A stretch of 64,000 nt of DNA, taken from Glebionis coronaria (Eukaryota; Streptophyta; Magnoliopsida; Asterales; Asteraceae). The DNA lies in NCBI GenBank assembly GCA_025667525.1, contig CM046875.1:205154271-205218270 (forward strand), read 5' to 3'. The notes beneath the pieces are model-generated. The model did not search any database, was not told the DNA's origin, and saw nothing but the letters and a program-made list of their open reading frames with translations. The position numbers and the translations under genes are program-made. The first letter of the stretch is position 1, and every line of letters starts with the position of its first letter. Positions 43,194 through 57,420 of the stretch are shown in pieces.

Positions 43194-46100
43194 TGTGACA
43201 ATCCGTCAATTTACGATTGATACTTTATTCTCAATATTTATTTAAAAAAATTATTTTAATGTTATAATATGAAATCACATATTTTTGGGAAGAAATTTGG
43301 ATTTACGTCTTGGAGTAGCATCGACTACGTCTAAACCGGAGGATTCAACGTTACGTGCTTACGTTTACATACACCATCTTTGGTGACAGTCCGACATTTC
43401 AGAAAATAAATTTATCCGTGAATATTATTTTGGAGTTTTAAATTTGTGTTAGTTCATAAACTCACAAATTTACGAGAAGAGATTAGGACTTACGATTTTA
43501 TTTTAACGTCCTTTACGACTAAACCGGAAACCTTAGGATTACGTATTTATGTTTTCGAACTCCGTTTTTGATGAGACAATTTTTATTGGATTCGTTTTGT
43601 GACGTTGATTCATAATTTATAAAAACGTTTTTCGTAAAACGACCCGAGGGCACGCAAATCGAGGAAACTAGAATCGAGGAGTACCCGTAAATAAATGGGG
43701 ATGAGACAAGTGGGACACTTGTCCCACCCCCACTCAAAAACCGGTCCTAACTAGCTACACACCCTTGAGGTGTCATTTTGAGGTTGCTAACTTAACACTT
43801 GTCCCTTTTGCTTACAAAGTAAGCTTACAACAACTCAAAACCACTAGCCACTTCACATACCACCATTTCTAACATGCAAAACAATCTCAAAATCTCTCTC
43901 TTGGCTCTCATATTGCCGTCCCATTTCAACCCAAAACACCACCATCATCCAATTTTTAACCACAAACATATGTTATAATTAACATATGTTAATCTCCATT
44001 CAAAAAGAGGAAGATTGGTGCAAGTTTTAACATCCTAGGAGGAGTTTCCATGGAGTATTAGGGCTGATTTCCACAAGGTGTTCATGAAGAATGGTGATCT
44101 TGAAGATGGTCATGGTTATCCACAAGTTTCTCCATCCAAAATCCATGTCCAAATCATAACCTACATCAACTTGGTGGTATAAAGATTGTCCTCCTCATCT
44201 TCTTGTTATTTTGATTATGTAATCATGTATTTTATTTCCTATTGTATATGTACATGATGATTATATGATGATAAAAATATTGTGTGGGGATTTGGTGTTG
44301 ATAAACATGCTTAAAAAGGTGAAAAACCATGAAGAACAAGGCTAAAATCTTGCTTAAAAATGATGGTTGTATAAAACAGTAAAGAAACATATCACGAACT
44401 GATAAAATGATGAAGTAGAATTAATATACAGTAATCTATGGGTCTTGTACACATGTGAGAGTTGGCCATGCAATTGAATCATTGTAATGAGTGAGATATG
44501 ATCAAAACAAGTTTAGGGTACAAATCCGAGTTTACTTTTTTGGACGATTTTTAGAAAATACTTAGAGGATGATTCAACTGTATCTATAGAAGAGTTAAAT
44601 GGAGCAAATATCATGTCGTTTATGTGATAAAAATTTGAGCTTCTATCTCCATATAGAACTCTAGATATGGCAGTTTTGGTGAAGATGAAGATAAAAATCA
44701 GATTTTGAGAATTAATGTTTATTATTATTATATAAGCACTCAAAATTATATTGTATAAAATGTAAAATAAAAAAACCCACTAACTTATGGATTTTATTTA
44801 TATAAATATGTAAAAGTTTAAATAAATGTATAAATTATAAAAATGGTAGTGGAATAACACTTATAAGTAATAAAAACTATAAACTTTATTTTTACGACTT
44901 TTTCGGCTATTACCGTAAAATTAACGTTTTTCGCCAATAAAAACTTAGACGATCAAACCCGTCTAATGTAAACTTTATAAAACTCATATACTGATATATA
45001 AACATATATAACAAGTAAAAACCGATAAAACCCAAACTATATAACATACGGACATTAACGGGCTAAGTTAACGTTATTGGACTAATAATACAACAAAATG
45101 GACTAAAACACTTATAAACTTATTTATTGGGCTTAACCCATTTAGGCCCAACTTGGAAAGTATAGATACTGATAATATAAGTATAAAATAGATTAAAACA
45201 AGTTAAAGAACTTATAATAAGTTTATTGAAATTAAAACACGTAAATAGGTAAAACTAGTAAACTAGTATAAACGTTACCGACACATAACACTAAAATGAG
45301 CAAACGAAAATATGTAAACCCACTTGATCATCATATATATAAAATCATCATATGTATACATAATTGTTATTTGTATAAAGTCATTGGACATGAGTCTAAG
45401 ACGAGTATTATTTGTCTAGGTTTCCGTGATTGAAGCACGTACCGTACATCCGAATTGCCGATAACCCGCCTTCCCACATCAACGTGAGTTCATAGCCTCG
45501 CACTCTTTTAAATGTTTTTATAAACGTTTTATAAACCCGCGAGGGAGATAACATGTTAGCTTTTATAAAATAGGACACCATTTGTCCCGATTGCTTGTTT
45601 ATTGATTTGGACCCGAATGATTGTATGACCCGATAAATGATTAAAGGACCCGATAGATGAAATTAAATGGATTATTAAAGTTAGGTTATGTCACTAAAAG
45701 TCCCATTAGCATGAATTGTGAACTACCGGGATTTGGTAGACGCTTGGGCATATAATAGTACTATTTGGGGACGATCACCCCAGTTCGCGACTTGACGGTT
45801 GATGCCCGTCGTGCCACATTGATTGGTAAGCGAATTTATGTATGAGAAGATTTCCATAGCGTGACCTTTGTGACGACACGCTACTCTAGATGGGCAAATT
45901 TGGTATCGGGTTAGCTACCCGTTGTTGGTTTAGTAAGGTAACAATGTCATGCGGCTTATAATAATCCAAAATTAACAAAATACTACTAGACGCTCCGAAT
46001 TACGATGTATTGCCTGACTAGCAATACAGGGTCATACTATTGATATTATGTTCGTGTTTTGGTTTTCATAACCATATTCATATAACGGTTTTTATTTTCA

Positions 46101-46620
46101 TACAACGTCATAAGACGTATTGTATGATGTTTTTACGACATTGGCTCGTATAATGATTTTTAAGGCAAATGCCTATATTATGATTTTGATAAAGATTTGT
46201 ATAAAATGACTTTGGCTATTTCATGGCCTATTAAAATGATTTTTACAAAATGATTTTCAGTAATAATTTTATACTGATATTATATTGATGGATTTTATTA
46301 AACTCTATGAATTCACTCGGCGTTATCGCTGACCTTTTCTTTTAACATGTCTTATCTCAGGTACTTGAAGGTAATTCTCAGGAAGACGACAAGAATTCAT
46401 GGCCCGCACTTAAACAATATTTTCCATTCAAATACTTTGTAAAACTTTGTATGAAATATAATGACTTGGGACCGATGTAACTTTGTTGTTTATGAATGGA
46501 AATGATTTATTATTAAACGACGCGATTTTTATGCGTTGTCTATGATGTGAGTAATGTGCTATCCCGTAACACCAACGAGTCTTCCGCTGTATTGAGTTGT
46601 ATAAATTTGGGGGTGTTACA
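43194..46620 (+). repeat. Tekay LTR T1 (3427 bp)
   Basis: TGTGACAATCCGTC...GGGGGTGTTACA. It aligns to T2 and T3 but is clearly more divergent from them than they are from each other, and the stretch around 43730-43870 is a different sequence. Very long LTRs are typical of Tekay. No convincing ORF inside. Confidence 0.9.
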
Positions 46621-46623
46621 GTT

Positions 46624-46635
46624 TGGTACCAGAGC
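46624..46635 (+). promoter_or_regulatory. Primer-binding site, outer Tekay element
   Basis: TGGTACCAGAGC, one mismatch to the tRNA-iMet complement TGGTATCAGAGC. Confidence 0.9.
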
Positions 46636-49429
46636 TCTCGTTATAGAGAACGAAAGATTTTTAAAACCAAGGTTTTGAATAAAACATTTCAAAATCTTTT
46701 AACTATAAACATTTTTCACAAAATGTCTAAAAATCTTTTGACTATAACGGTGCCGAAGAATTCCCGAGTTACCGACAAGACCAGACTGAGAAGTGTTATT
46801 TTTATATATATATAACTTGGATTATATATATGATGTAATATTATTACATGATTGTTTGATGATTATTTTGATATTTATACGAGGTATTTATACGACGTAG
46901 ATTGTCACAAGGAACCCTAAATCCCCTAGTAAATTAGTCGAAGCTATTCTCGTAGGAATTCTAGCTATCCTAGATCTAAACCAAGTTGTGGATATTATGA
47001 TCCCAACAAATGGTTGATATTCGTAGAAATGTTGATAGTAGTTGATTGTGAAATTGAAGAAGAATTGGCGAGATTAAATCTGATATCGATGTCATGACGA
47101 TCTTTCCTTATAGAGTGGAGTTTGACAAAACGATACCACCTGGAAAGATGTCATCTGATTCATTGTCATCCAATTCTTAAATTGAAATCGAAAGGGTGAA
47201 TGTTGCACTTGAGGCTATCATTGGAACCATTACCCAAAAGCCTCATGCCACTAGTACCTTTCCGAGAAGTCTAATTGAATGTGTGAGTCATTTCATACTA
47301 GTGACTCATTTGATAATTGTTGTTGTAAGAGCTATAGGATTGGAAATTAAGTGTTGATCATATTGAGATTTTATTGCCCTATTAAGGTGTAAGAATAAGA
47401 TTGAAAGTATTGAAGAATGATGTAGGCTATCGAATTGAGTATAAAATTGGTTAAAACTTGAATAAAGTAAAATTTAACCCGTATGGAATATGAGATTGTT
47501 AAGAGGAAGTCGTTAAGTCCTGTGATTGAAATATAAGGTTTTGATTGATTGTAGTTCGTGTTAAGGGTTGTTCCTAGGCCATTGTCCATTGACGAGGATG
47601 CCCAGTGCCCAAGAAACAAATTGAAGAAATCTTCTTCTAAATTGGGACCGATGGATCTTCCGGGACAGGTGGGACACCTAATGACTCTTGTAGATTAATA
47701 ATCATTGAGGTATCTTTTAAAAATCCCTAACTTAACTGAGATATCAGTTGGTAGGATGAGTTTTGAGAATTGTATGACATAGTGACATGTAATGTGTTAC
47801 GGTACAATTTTGACTTGTTTGTGATTAATGAAAAAGACTACCTTTGATTGCTAAATCCTACATGTATCGATGTTATCTATCCTTTATTACTATATCCTAA
47901 TGTTCGCATTAGTGATGCAACCATTGAACAAGTACTCATCTCGAATTGAGTTACGTTGTGGATTATTCTCTTCCTATTCCTGAGTGCCATCGAAGTCATG
48001 AACCTCATGATTAATTGGCTAAACTCATTTCCTATCATATCATAGTTAATTCTTGGTGAACAAGTTTTCATCGCTCTTCTGCAAATCACTCATTGTTTTT
48101 ATAAGATAAAACCGTATCCATTGAGAAAAATTGAATTTTCATCACTACAAGGATTATTCAAAGTAAGATTTATAAGTGATTGTTATCGAAATGAGGTTGT
48201 TTATAAAGTACCTTGGAGAAACTTAATTGTTTTCATAACAAGAAAATCTTTGTAAATTTATTCTGATTCTTATTTAAGAATTAAGCATGAAAATGTTTTT
48301 ATTATAAACATGATGATAAAATTTTGACGAACTGAGTATTGCATCGTTAATTTTGAAATTGTATATAGTTGCGCGCCTACATACAATTTAGAATGGACCA
48401 TGCAAGGCTGATTAGTAGTCACCATAAAACTAATGAAAAAACACTACATTTTCTTTGAAGATTGTGAAAGGTTAAATTTTATGAGATCTGCAAGAAGTGG
48501 AAAATAAGGACATAGTGTTAGGGACACCTACATATGTGCCTGTAGCATCTATTCTTCTGAGTCGAATTTACTCATCAGTGGAATTTGTCTTATTTGACAA
48601 TTCGTTCTTGTCCAATTCTCCCGTAGTGAGATTCTCAGGAAAAGTATCTGATTACCGAGTGTTGATACCCGACTGGATGTATTGACGTTCTTATCATTTC
48701 TTATGAGTTGATTTCATTTTAATGACCTGGGTAACGATCCGAGGAGCTTTCGAATGCGTACTTAAATTATGAAGACATGGGATATATTCATATTCGTTAA
48801 ATGTTTTCGTCTGTATCTGATTTGAAATTCTCTCGCATAGATTATGCGTTGACCTTACTCTTTAGATGTAAGTTGTGTCTCCATATATCCTTCAATTTGC
48901 AAAGGATTATGAATTATTATTAGTCTTTTGAGAAGTTCACATCTTATCGATGGCAATAAAACTGAAAAGTTGATAGTGCCAGTAGAATGGATTGATTGAT
49001 TATGACATGACGACATTGTCTTAATTGATGGGAACTCGAATAGAATTCCCCTAAAAGATAAGATGTTGATTATCAAAAGTGATCTAAATGATTCTTGATG
49101 GATGATTTTATCCTGCATTTAGACTTGAAATTATACCATGAATGGTTGTGAATTAGTCATAGATATTATAATCTAGAAAGAAGTTAATATGAATTTATTG
49201 AAAAGATAATTCTGTTATTTGAAACTTTAGTAAGTATTTGTTAATGAATTACCTAGACTTTTGCCATTAAGGCAAGTTGAAATTGGTATTGATTATATTT
49301 CCGGTGCTGCACTTGTGGCTTGTGCACTATACGTCAACACCATCTATATTAAAGGAATTACGGTACAACTGAGATAGTTGTCGGAGATAGATTTTATTAT
49401 ACCAAGCCTGTCATCATGAAGAGCTATGG
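46636..49429 (+). pseudogene. Outer Tekay gag-protease-RT region, part 1 (decayed)
   Basis: No ORF over 90 codons and no recognisable gag or protease. Only near 49241-49429 does the RT N-terminus show (NELPRLLPLRQVEIGIDYISGAA followed by LSEIDFIIPSLSS). It breaks at the inner insertion, after TATGG (49425-49429). The same decay is present in the inner copy (52915-55711). Confidence 0.75.
49425..49429 (+). repeat. Target-site duplication TATGG of inner Tekay element
   Basis: TATGG precedes LTR T2 and recurs at 61716-61720 after T3. The uninterrupted site is visible in the inner element's own copy at 55712-55716. Confidence 0.95.
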
Positions 49430-52400
49430 TGTGACAATCCATCAATTTATGATTGATATTTCATTCTCAATATTTATTTGAAAACATTATTTTAATGTTA
49501 CAATATGAACTCACTTATTTTTGGGAAGAAATTTGGATTTACGTCTTGAAGTAGCATCGACTACGTTTAAACCGGAGGATTCTACGTTACGTGCTTACGT
49601 TTACATACACCGTTTTGGTGACAGTCCGACATTTCAGAAAATAAATTTATCCGTGAATATTATTTTGAGATTTTAAATTTGTGTTGGTTCATAAACTCAC
49701 AAATTTACGAGAAGAGACTAGGACTTACGATTTTATTTTAACGTCCTTTACGACTAAACCGGAAACCTTAGGATTACGTATTTACGTTTTCGAACTCCGT
49801 TTTTGATGAAACAATTTTTATTAGATTCGTTTTGTGCCGTTGATCCATAATTTATAAAAACGTTTTTCGTAAAACGACCCGAGGGCACGCAAATCGAGGA
49901 AACTAGAATCGAGGAGTACCCGTAATTAAATGGGGATGAGACAAGTGGGACACTTGCCCCACCCCCACAAACCCATGGCTAGACTTAGCCACATAACCCA
50001 TGTGTTGTCAAAAACTTCACAAGGAAGCTAAGACACTTGTCTTATAACTCCCCAAAACCATTTCACAAAACCATTTCCTCTCATTTCCTCCATGCAAAAC
50101 AACCAAAATCCTCTCTTCCTCTCTCTTTGATTTCGTCCCACTCTCACACAAAACACCCTATTTGATCTAAATTTAACCACAAACTATTGTTATAACTTAC
50201 ATATGTTAATCTCCTTCCAAAGAGATGAAGATTGGTGCAAGTTTTAATATCCAAGGAGAAGTTTATATGGAGTCTTGGGGCTGATTTCTCAAGGAGTTTT
50301 CATGAAGAACAAGGGCTGATTTTTGGAGGAATCTCCAAATACTTGGTTATCCTAGAAGTGGTGTTGATATCTCATAAGATTGGTTACCCAAAACCATGTC
50401 TTGTTCATCCAAAAGCTCATCATTTCATCATTTTGGTGGTATAAAGATTGTCCTCCTCATCTTCTTGTTATTTTGATTATGTAAACATGTATTTTATTTC
50501 CTATTGTATATGTATATGATGATTATATGATGATAAAAATGTTATGTGGGGATTTGGTGTTGATAAACATGATTAAAAAGGTGAAAAACTATAAAGAACA
50601 AGGCTAAAATCTTGCTTAAAAGTGATGGCTGTATAAAACAGTAAAGAAACAGGTCATGGACTGATAAAATGATGAAATAGAATCCATTTACAGTAAGCTA
50701 TATGTCTTGTACACATGTTAGAGTTGGCCATGCAATGGAATCATTGTAATGAGTGACATATGATCAAAACAAGTTTAAGGTATAAATCTGAGTTCACTGT
50801 TTTGGACGATTTTTAGAAAATATTTAGAAGATGATTCAACAGTAGCTATAGATGAGTTAAATGTAGCACATATCATGTAGTTTATGTGATAAAAATGTGA
50901 GCTTCTATCTCCATATAGAACTCAAGATATGGCAGTTTTGGTGAAAGTGAAGATAAAAATCAGATTTTTGGAAATTAAAGTATAATACTATTATATAAGC
51001 ACTCAAAATTATATTGTATAAAATGTAAAGTTAAAACCCACTAACTCATGATTTTTATTTATATAAATATGTACAATGATAAATAAGTGGACATTTTATA
51101 AAAATGGTAACTTGTTATGTTTTATAAGTTATAAAACTATAAACATTGTTTTTACGACTTTTTCGGCTAATACCGTAAAAATTAACGTTTTTGTTAAATA
51201 AAACTTAGATGGTTGGACCCGTCTAATGAAAACTTTATAAAATTTATATACTGATATATAGGCATGTATAACAAGTAAAAACCGATAAAACCCGAACTAT
51301 ATAACATACGGACATTAACGGACTAAATTAACGTTATTGGACTAATAATTGGATTAAATAAGATAAACACTTATAAAAAGAACTTATTGGGCTTAACCCA
51401 TTTGGGCCCAACTTGTAAAGTTTAAATACTGATAATATAAGTGTAAAATGGATTAAAAAAAGTTAAAGAACTTATAATAAGTTTATTGGACTTAAAACGT
51501 GTCAATAGGTAAAACTAGTAAGCTAGTATAAAAGTTACCGACATATAACACTAAAATGAGTAAACGAGAATATGTAAACCCATTGATCATCATATATATA
51601 TAATCATCATATGTATACATAATTGTTATTTTTATAAAGTCATTGGACATGAGACTAAGACAAGTATTATTTGTCTAGGTTTCCGTGATTGAAGCACGTA
51701 CCGTACGTCCGAATTGCCGATAACCCGCCTTCCCACATCAACGTGAGTTCATAGCCTCGCACTCTTTTAAATGTTTTTATAAATGTTTTATAAACCCGCG
51801 AGGGAGATAACATGTTAGTTTTTATAAAATAGGACACCATTTGTTCCGATTGTTTGTTTATTGATTTTGGACCCGAATGACTGAATGACCCGATTGTATG
51901 ACTTGATAAATGATTAAAGGACCCGATAGATGAAATTAAATGGATTATTAAAGTTAGGTTATGTCACTAAAAGTCCCATTAGCATGAATTGTGAACTACC
52001 GAGATTTGGTAGACGCTTATGCATATAATAGTACTATTTGGGGACGATCACCCCAGTTCGCGCCTTGACGGTTGATCCCCGTTGCGCCACATTGATTGGT
52101 AAGCGAATTTATGTATGAGAAGATTTCCATAGCGTGACCTTTGTGACGACACGCTACTTTAGATGGGCAAAATTGGTATCGGGTTAGCTACCCGTTGTTG
52201 GTTTAGTAAGGTAACAATGTCATGCGGCTTATAATAATCCAAAACTAACGAAATACTACTAGACGCTCAGAATTACGACGTATTGCCTGACTAGCAATAC
52301 AGGGTCATACTATTGATATTGTGTTTGTGTTTTGGTTTTCGTAACCATATTCATATAACGGTTTTTATTTGATTTTATACAACGTCATAAGACGTATTGT

Positions 52401-52899
52401 ATGATGTTTTTACGACATTGGCTCGTATAATGATTTTTACGGCAAATGCCTATATTATGATTTTCGATAAGGATTTGTATAAAATGACTTTGGCTATTTT
52501 ATGGCCTATTAAAATGATTTGTACAAAATAATTTTCAGTAATAATTTTATACTGATATTATATTGATGGAATTTATTAAAACTCTATGAATTCACTCGGC
52601 GTTATCGCTGACCTTTTCTTTTAACATGTTTTGTCTCAGGTACTTGAAGGTAATTCTCGGGAAGACGACAAGAATTCATGGCCCGCACTTAAACAATATA
52701 TTCCATTCAAATACTTTGTAAAACTTTGTATGAAATATAATGACTTGGGACCGATGTAACTTTTTTATTTATGGATGGAAATGATTTATTATTAAACGAC
52801 GCGATTTTTATGCGTTGTCTATGATGTGAGTAATGTGCTATCCCGTAAAACCAACTAGTCTTCCGCTGTATTGAGTTGTATAAATTTGGGGGTGTTACA
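49430..52899 (+). repeat. Tekay LTR T2 (3470 bp)
   Basis: TGTGACAATCCATC...GGTGTTACA. Near identical to T3. A palindrome ATCAAT-n5-ATTGAT lies close to the LTR start. A 70-codon ORF at 50232 recurs in T3 but has no known relatives. Confidence 0.95.
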
Positions 52900-52902
52900 G
52901 TT

Positions 52903-52914
52903 TGGTACCAGAGC
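52903..52914 (+). promoter_or_regulatory. Primer-binding site, inner Tekay element
   Basis: TGGTACCAGAGC, identical to the outer element's site. Confidence 0.9.
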
Positions 52915-55530
52915 TCTCGTTATAGAGAACGAAAGATTTTTGAAACTAAGGTTTTGAATAAAACTTTTCAAAATCTTTTAACTATAAACATTTTTCTAAA
53001 AATGTCTAAAAATCTTTTGACTATAACGGTGCCGAAGAATTCCCGAGTTACCGACAAGGCCAGACTGAGAAGTGTTATTTTAATATATATATATATAACT
53101 TGGATTATATATATATGATGTAATTTGATTACATGATTGTTTGATGATTATTTTGATATTTATACGATGTATTTATACGACGTAGATTGTCACAAGGAAC
53201 CCTAAATTCCCTAGTAAATTAATCGAAGCTATTCTCGTAGGAATTCTAGCTATCCTAGATCTAAACCAAGTTGTGGATATTTATGATCCCAACAAACGGT
53301 TGATATTCGTAGAAATGTAGATATTAGTTGATTGTGATATTGAAAAAGAATTGGCGAGATTAAATCTGATATCGATGTCATGACGATCTTTCCTTATAGA
53401 GTGAAGTTTGACAAAACGTTACCACCTAGGAAGATGTCATCTGATTCGTTGTCATCCAATTCTTAAATTGAAATCGAAAGGGGTGAATGTTGCACTTGAG
53501 GCTGTTATTGGAACCATTACCCAAAAGCCTCATGCCACTAATACCTTTCCGAGAAGTCTAATTGAATGATCAAGTCATTTCATATTAATGACTCATTTGA
53601 TAATTGTTATTGTAAGAGCTAATAGGATTGGAATTAAGTGTTATTCATAATGAGCTTATATTGCCCTTTTAAGGCCTAAGAATAAAGATTGAAAGTATTG
53701 GAGAATGAAGTAGGATATCGAATTGAGTATAAAATTGGTTGAAACTTGAATAAAGTAAAATTTAACCCATATGAAATATGAGATTGTTAAGAGGAAGTCG
53801 TTAAGTTTTGTGATTGAATTATAGGGTTTTAATTGATTGTTGATTCGTGTTAAGGGTTGTTCCTAGTCCATTGTCCACTGACAAGGATGCCCAATGTCCA
53901 AGAAATAAATTGAAGAAATCTTCTTCTGAATTGAGACCGATGGATCTTTCGGGACATGTGGAACACCTAATGACTCTTGTAGATTAGTATTCATTGTGGT
54001 ATCTTTTAAAAATCCCTAACTTAACTGAGACATCAGTTGGTAGGATGAGTTCTGAGAATTGTATGACATAGTGACACGTAATGTGTTACGGTACAATTTG
54101 ACTTGTTTGTGATTAATGGAAAGACTACCTTTGATTGCTAAATTCTACATGTATCGATGTTATCTATCCTTTATTGCTTCATCCTAATGTTCGCATTAGT
54201 GATGTAACCATTGAACGAGTACTCATCTTGATTTGAGTTACGTTGTGAATTATTCCTTTTTAGTGTCATCAAGGTCATGAACCTCATGATTATCTGGCTA
54301 AAGCTCATTTCCTATTATATCGTAGTTAAGTTCTTGGTGAACAACTCTTCATCACTCTTTTGCAGATTATTCATTGTTTTTATAAAGATGAAACAGTATT
54401 CCTTGAGAAAAATTGAATTTTCATCACAATAAGGATTATTCAAAGTGAGATTTATAAGTGATTGATATCAAAATAAAATTGTTTATGAGACGCTTTGGAA
54501 ACTTAATTATTTCCATAACAAAGAAAACCTTTGTAAATATATTTTTGATTTTTATTTAAGAATTAAGCATGAAAATGTTTTTACTATAAACATGGATAAT
54601 AAAATTTTGACGAACTGAGTATTGCATCGTTAATCTTGAAATTGTATATAGTTGCGCGCCTACATACAATTTGGAATGGACCATGCAAGACTATTAGTAG
54701 TCACCATAAAACTAATGGATAAACACTACATTTTCTTTGAAGATTGTGAAAGAATAAATTTTATGAGATCTGCAAGAAGTGTAAAATAAGGATATAATGT
54801 TAGGGACACCTACATATGTGCCTATAGCATCTATTCTTCTGAGTTGAATTTACTCATCTATGGAAATTGTCTTATTTGACAATTGACAATTCTTTCATGT
54901 CCAATTCTCCCGTGGCAAGATTCTTTGCAAAAGTATCTGATTATCGAGTGTTGATACCCGACTGGATGTATCGACGTTCCTATCATTTCTTTTGATTTGA
55001 TTTCATTTGAATGACCTGGGTAACGGTCCGAGGAGCTTTCGAATGCGTACTCAAATTATGAAAATATGGGATATATTCATATTCGTTAAATGTTTTCGTC
55101 TGTATCTGATTTAAAATTCTCTCGCGTAGATTATGCGTTAACCTTACTCTTTTAAGGCAGTTATGTCTCCTGATATCCTTGAATTTGTGAAGGATTGTGA
55201 GTTATTATTAGTCTTTTGAGAAGTTCACATCTTATCGACGGCAATAAAACTGAAAAGTTGGTAATGCCAGTAGAATGGATTGATTAATTATTACATGACG
55301 ACATTGTCTTAATTGATGGGAACTCGAATAGAATTCCCCTAAATGATAAGATGTTGATTATCAAAAGTGATCTAAATAATTCTTGGTGGATGACCTTATC
55401 CTGCATTTAGACTTGAAATTATACCGTGAATGGTTGTGAATTAGTCATAGATATTATAATCTATAAAGAACCTAATATGAATTTAATAAAAGATGTTTCC
55501 GTTATCTGAAACTTTAGGAGGTATTTGTTG
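52915..55530 (+). pseudogene. Inner Tekay gag-protease region (unrecognisable)
   Basis: About 2.6 kb, colinear with 46636-49240, where gag and protease should lie. Stops in all frames; no knuckle, protease or gag signature survives. Confidence 0.6.
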
Positions 55531-56850
55531 GTGAATTACCTAGACTTTCGCCATTAAGGCAGGTTGAATTTGGTATTGATTGTATTCCCGGTGCTGCACC
55601 TGTGGCTTGTGCACTGTACGTCAACACCATCTAAATTAAAGTAATTACCGTACAACTGAGAGAGTTGTCGGAGAAAGATTTTATTCTACCGAGCTCGTCA
55701 TCATGAAGAGCTATGGTGTTATCATTCCTTATATTTATAGATTACTGTGAACTGAGTAAATTGACAATCGAAAACGATATCCATAACTCGAAATGGAAGA
55801 TTTGTTCGATCATTTAAAAGGTTCTAGCGTATGTTTTAAAGATTCGATCCATGGCATGGTTATCATCAACTTCGCATCTGCGAAAAAGATTATCTATTCC
55901 AATCACCACATCCAGAACTTGTAATGAACGTTATGAGTTTCACGTGATGTCGTTTGGGTTGACAATGTACATGTAGTATTCATAATTATGATGAATCACG
56001 TGTGTAGGCTTTAATTTGATAAATTCATGATCGTGATCATTAAGGACTATATGTTTGTTTATCAGAATAAGAATGAGTTAATAATTATTTATAGACTGCC
56101 CTGAATTGGCCGAACAGTGTAAACCTGAACCTTGAATAATTAACACGTGATTAAAGACTTGAACCTTTACATGATTTGACTATGTGATTAAAAGGATAAT
56201 GGAATATAAATTGACTCTTTAAAAATTAAGAGCCCTTTTAAGACTTTGAGTATTACCAAAAAGAAATGGAAATATGTTTTGACAAATGTTTTAACAAAGG
56301 ATTTTAAAGGGATTATTCCCTTATACACTAAACATTTAACTAAACTTCTGTTTAAGGGTAAATGTTTGTGTATACCTCAAGATAACTTAAGAAGGATTGA
56401 GTAAAAGCATTTATACCATGACTTGAAATTTTAAACGACACTTTTTGCTTTTCAACTAAGAAAATTTTGACCAAAGTATAAACCAAAGATTTTTCAAACA
56501 TTTACGAATCTTATTAATTATTTTCGATAAATCAGCAAAAATCATGTTAATTAAATTTAAAATTATTTTTGGATGGACTAAGAAATTTAAAATCTTTACG
56601 TTTACGTTTCATAAAAATTGAATATTTAATATTTAATTAGTTGTAATAATTATCAACGCTTTAGACGTCGGATCAAACAAAACTGATAAAAATAATAGTT
56701 GAGATAGAACTAAGACTTAGAAAATATGAAGGAATAATTTCTGAATAAATACGGTCATGATATTTATTTCATCGAGGAAGGTGAATGTAATTACTGACAC
56801 ATTATGTAGAAAAGATAAAGAACCAATTATGACATGTTCCTTAATAATGA
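55531..56850 (+). pseudogene. Inner Tekay RT/RNase H remnant
   Basis: Scattered pieces in shifting frames: NELPRLSPLRQVEFGIDCIPGAAP (RT start), CELSKLTIEND (RT), HQLRICEK in an alternative frame, FDKFMIVIIKDY where the family has a V(F/I)IDD catalytic box, and VNVITDTLCRKDKEP (about 56780), the RNase H end. The catalytic Asp pair is lost (KD). Many stops and frameshifts are shared with the outer copy. Confidence 0.8.
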
Positions 56851-57039
56851 AGGTGCAAAATAAATTGTCGAATAATTTAAAAATAGTTGATACTTGTAAA
56901 AAGGGATAATATAGATAATAAAAAGGGGTTCGCGGCTAAAGTGAACCATTAGAATTGAGAAGCCGATGGCGTTAAATGTTTTAAAGGCCGTTTGTGGTTG
57001 CCTAAATATGGAGATTTAGAGATATAGTTATGTTGGAAT

Positions 57040-57420
57040 TTGTAAGTATAAGTATTCTATTTATGTCATTTCTGACTAGAAGTATCTTTGTCTGAAGAAG
57101 TTATACTGATGGCAATTATGAAGGCAGACATCGCCTCGTACATTAGTAAACGTCTAGCTATTGCAAAGGTCATCATCTGAATTTGATTTGATTTGGGTCA
57201 TCGTCGACAGACTGACCAAATCTGCTAATATCATTCCCGTTAATGATAAATGCAAAAGAGTTATGTAAACATAGTGTGCCTGTATCGAACATCTTTATCA
57301 AGATCCTCGCTTCGCATCGAATTTCTAGAGATTTGCTCAGAAATCATTGAGAACGAACCTTGATGAGAGTACTATGTACCACCCCAATCGAAGGGACGAG
57401 GTAAAGTAACGATACAAAAT
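57040..57420 (+). pseudogene. Inner Tekay integrase remnant
   Basis: MKADIASYISKRLAIAKV, IWVIVDRLTKSANIIPV, QDPRFASNF and ESTMYHPNRRDE correspond to the zinc-module end and D, D, E core of Tekay integrases. The SNF/RF junction carries TAG, and a stop follows DEVK; both are also present in the outer copy at about 63325 and 63400. Confidence 0.8.

Noticed and set aside
46624..46640. tRNA-like sequence
   Set aside because: It is the short primer-binding complement to tRNA-iMet, not a tRNA gene; no cloverleaf surrounds it.
50232..50444. 70-codon ORF repeated at 59058-59270
   Set aside because: It lies inside LTRs T2 and T3, which are copies of each other, so repetition is not independent conservation. 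T1 does not keep it open.
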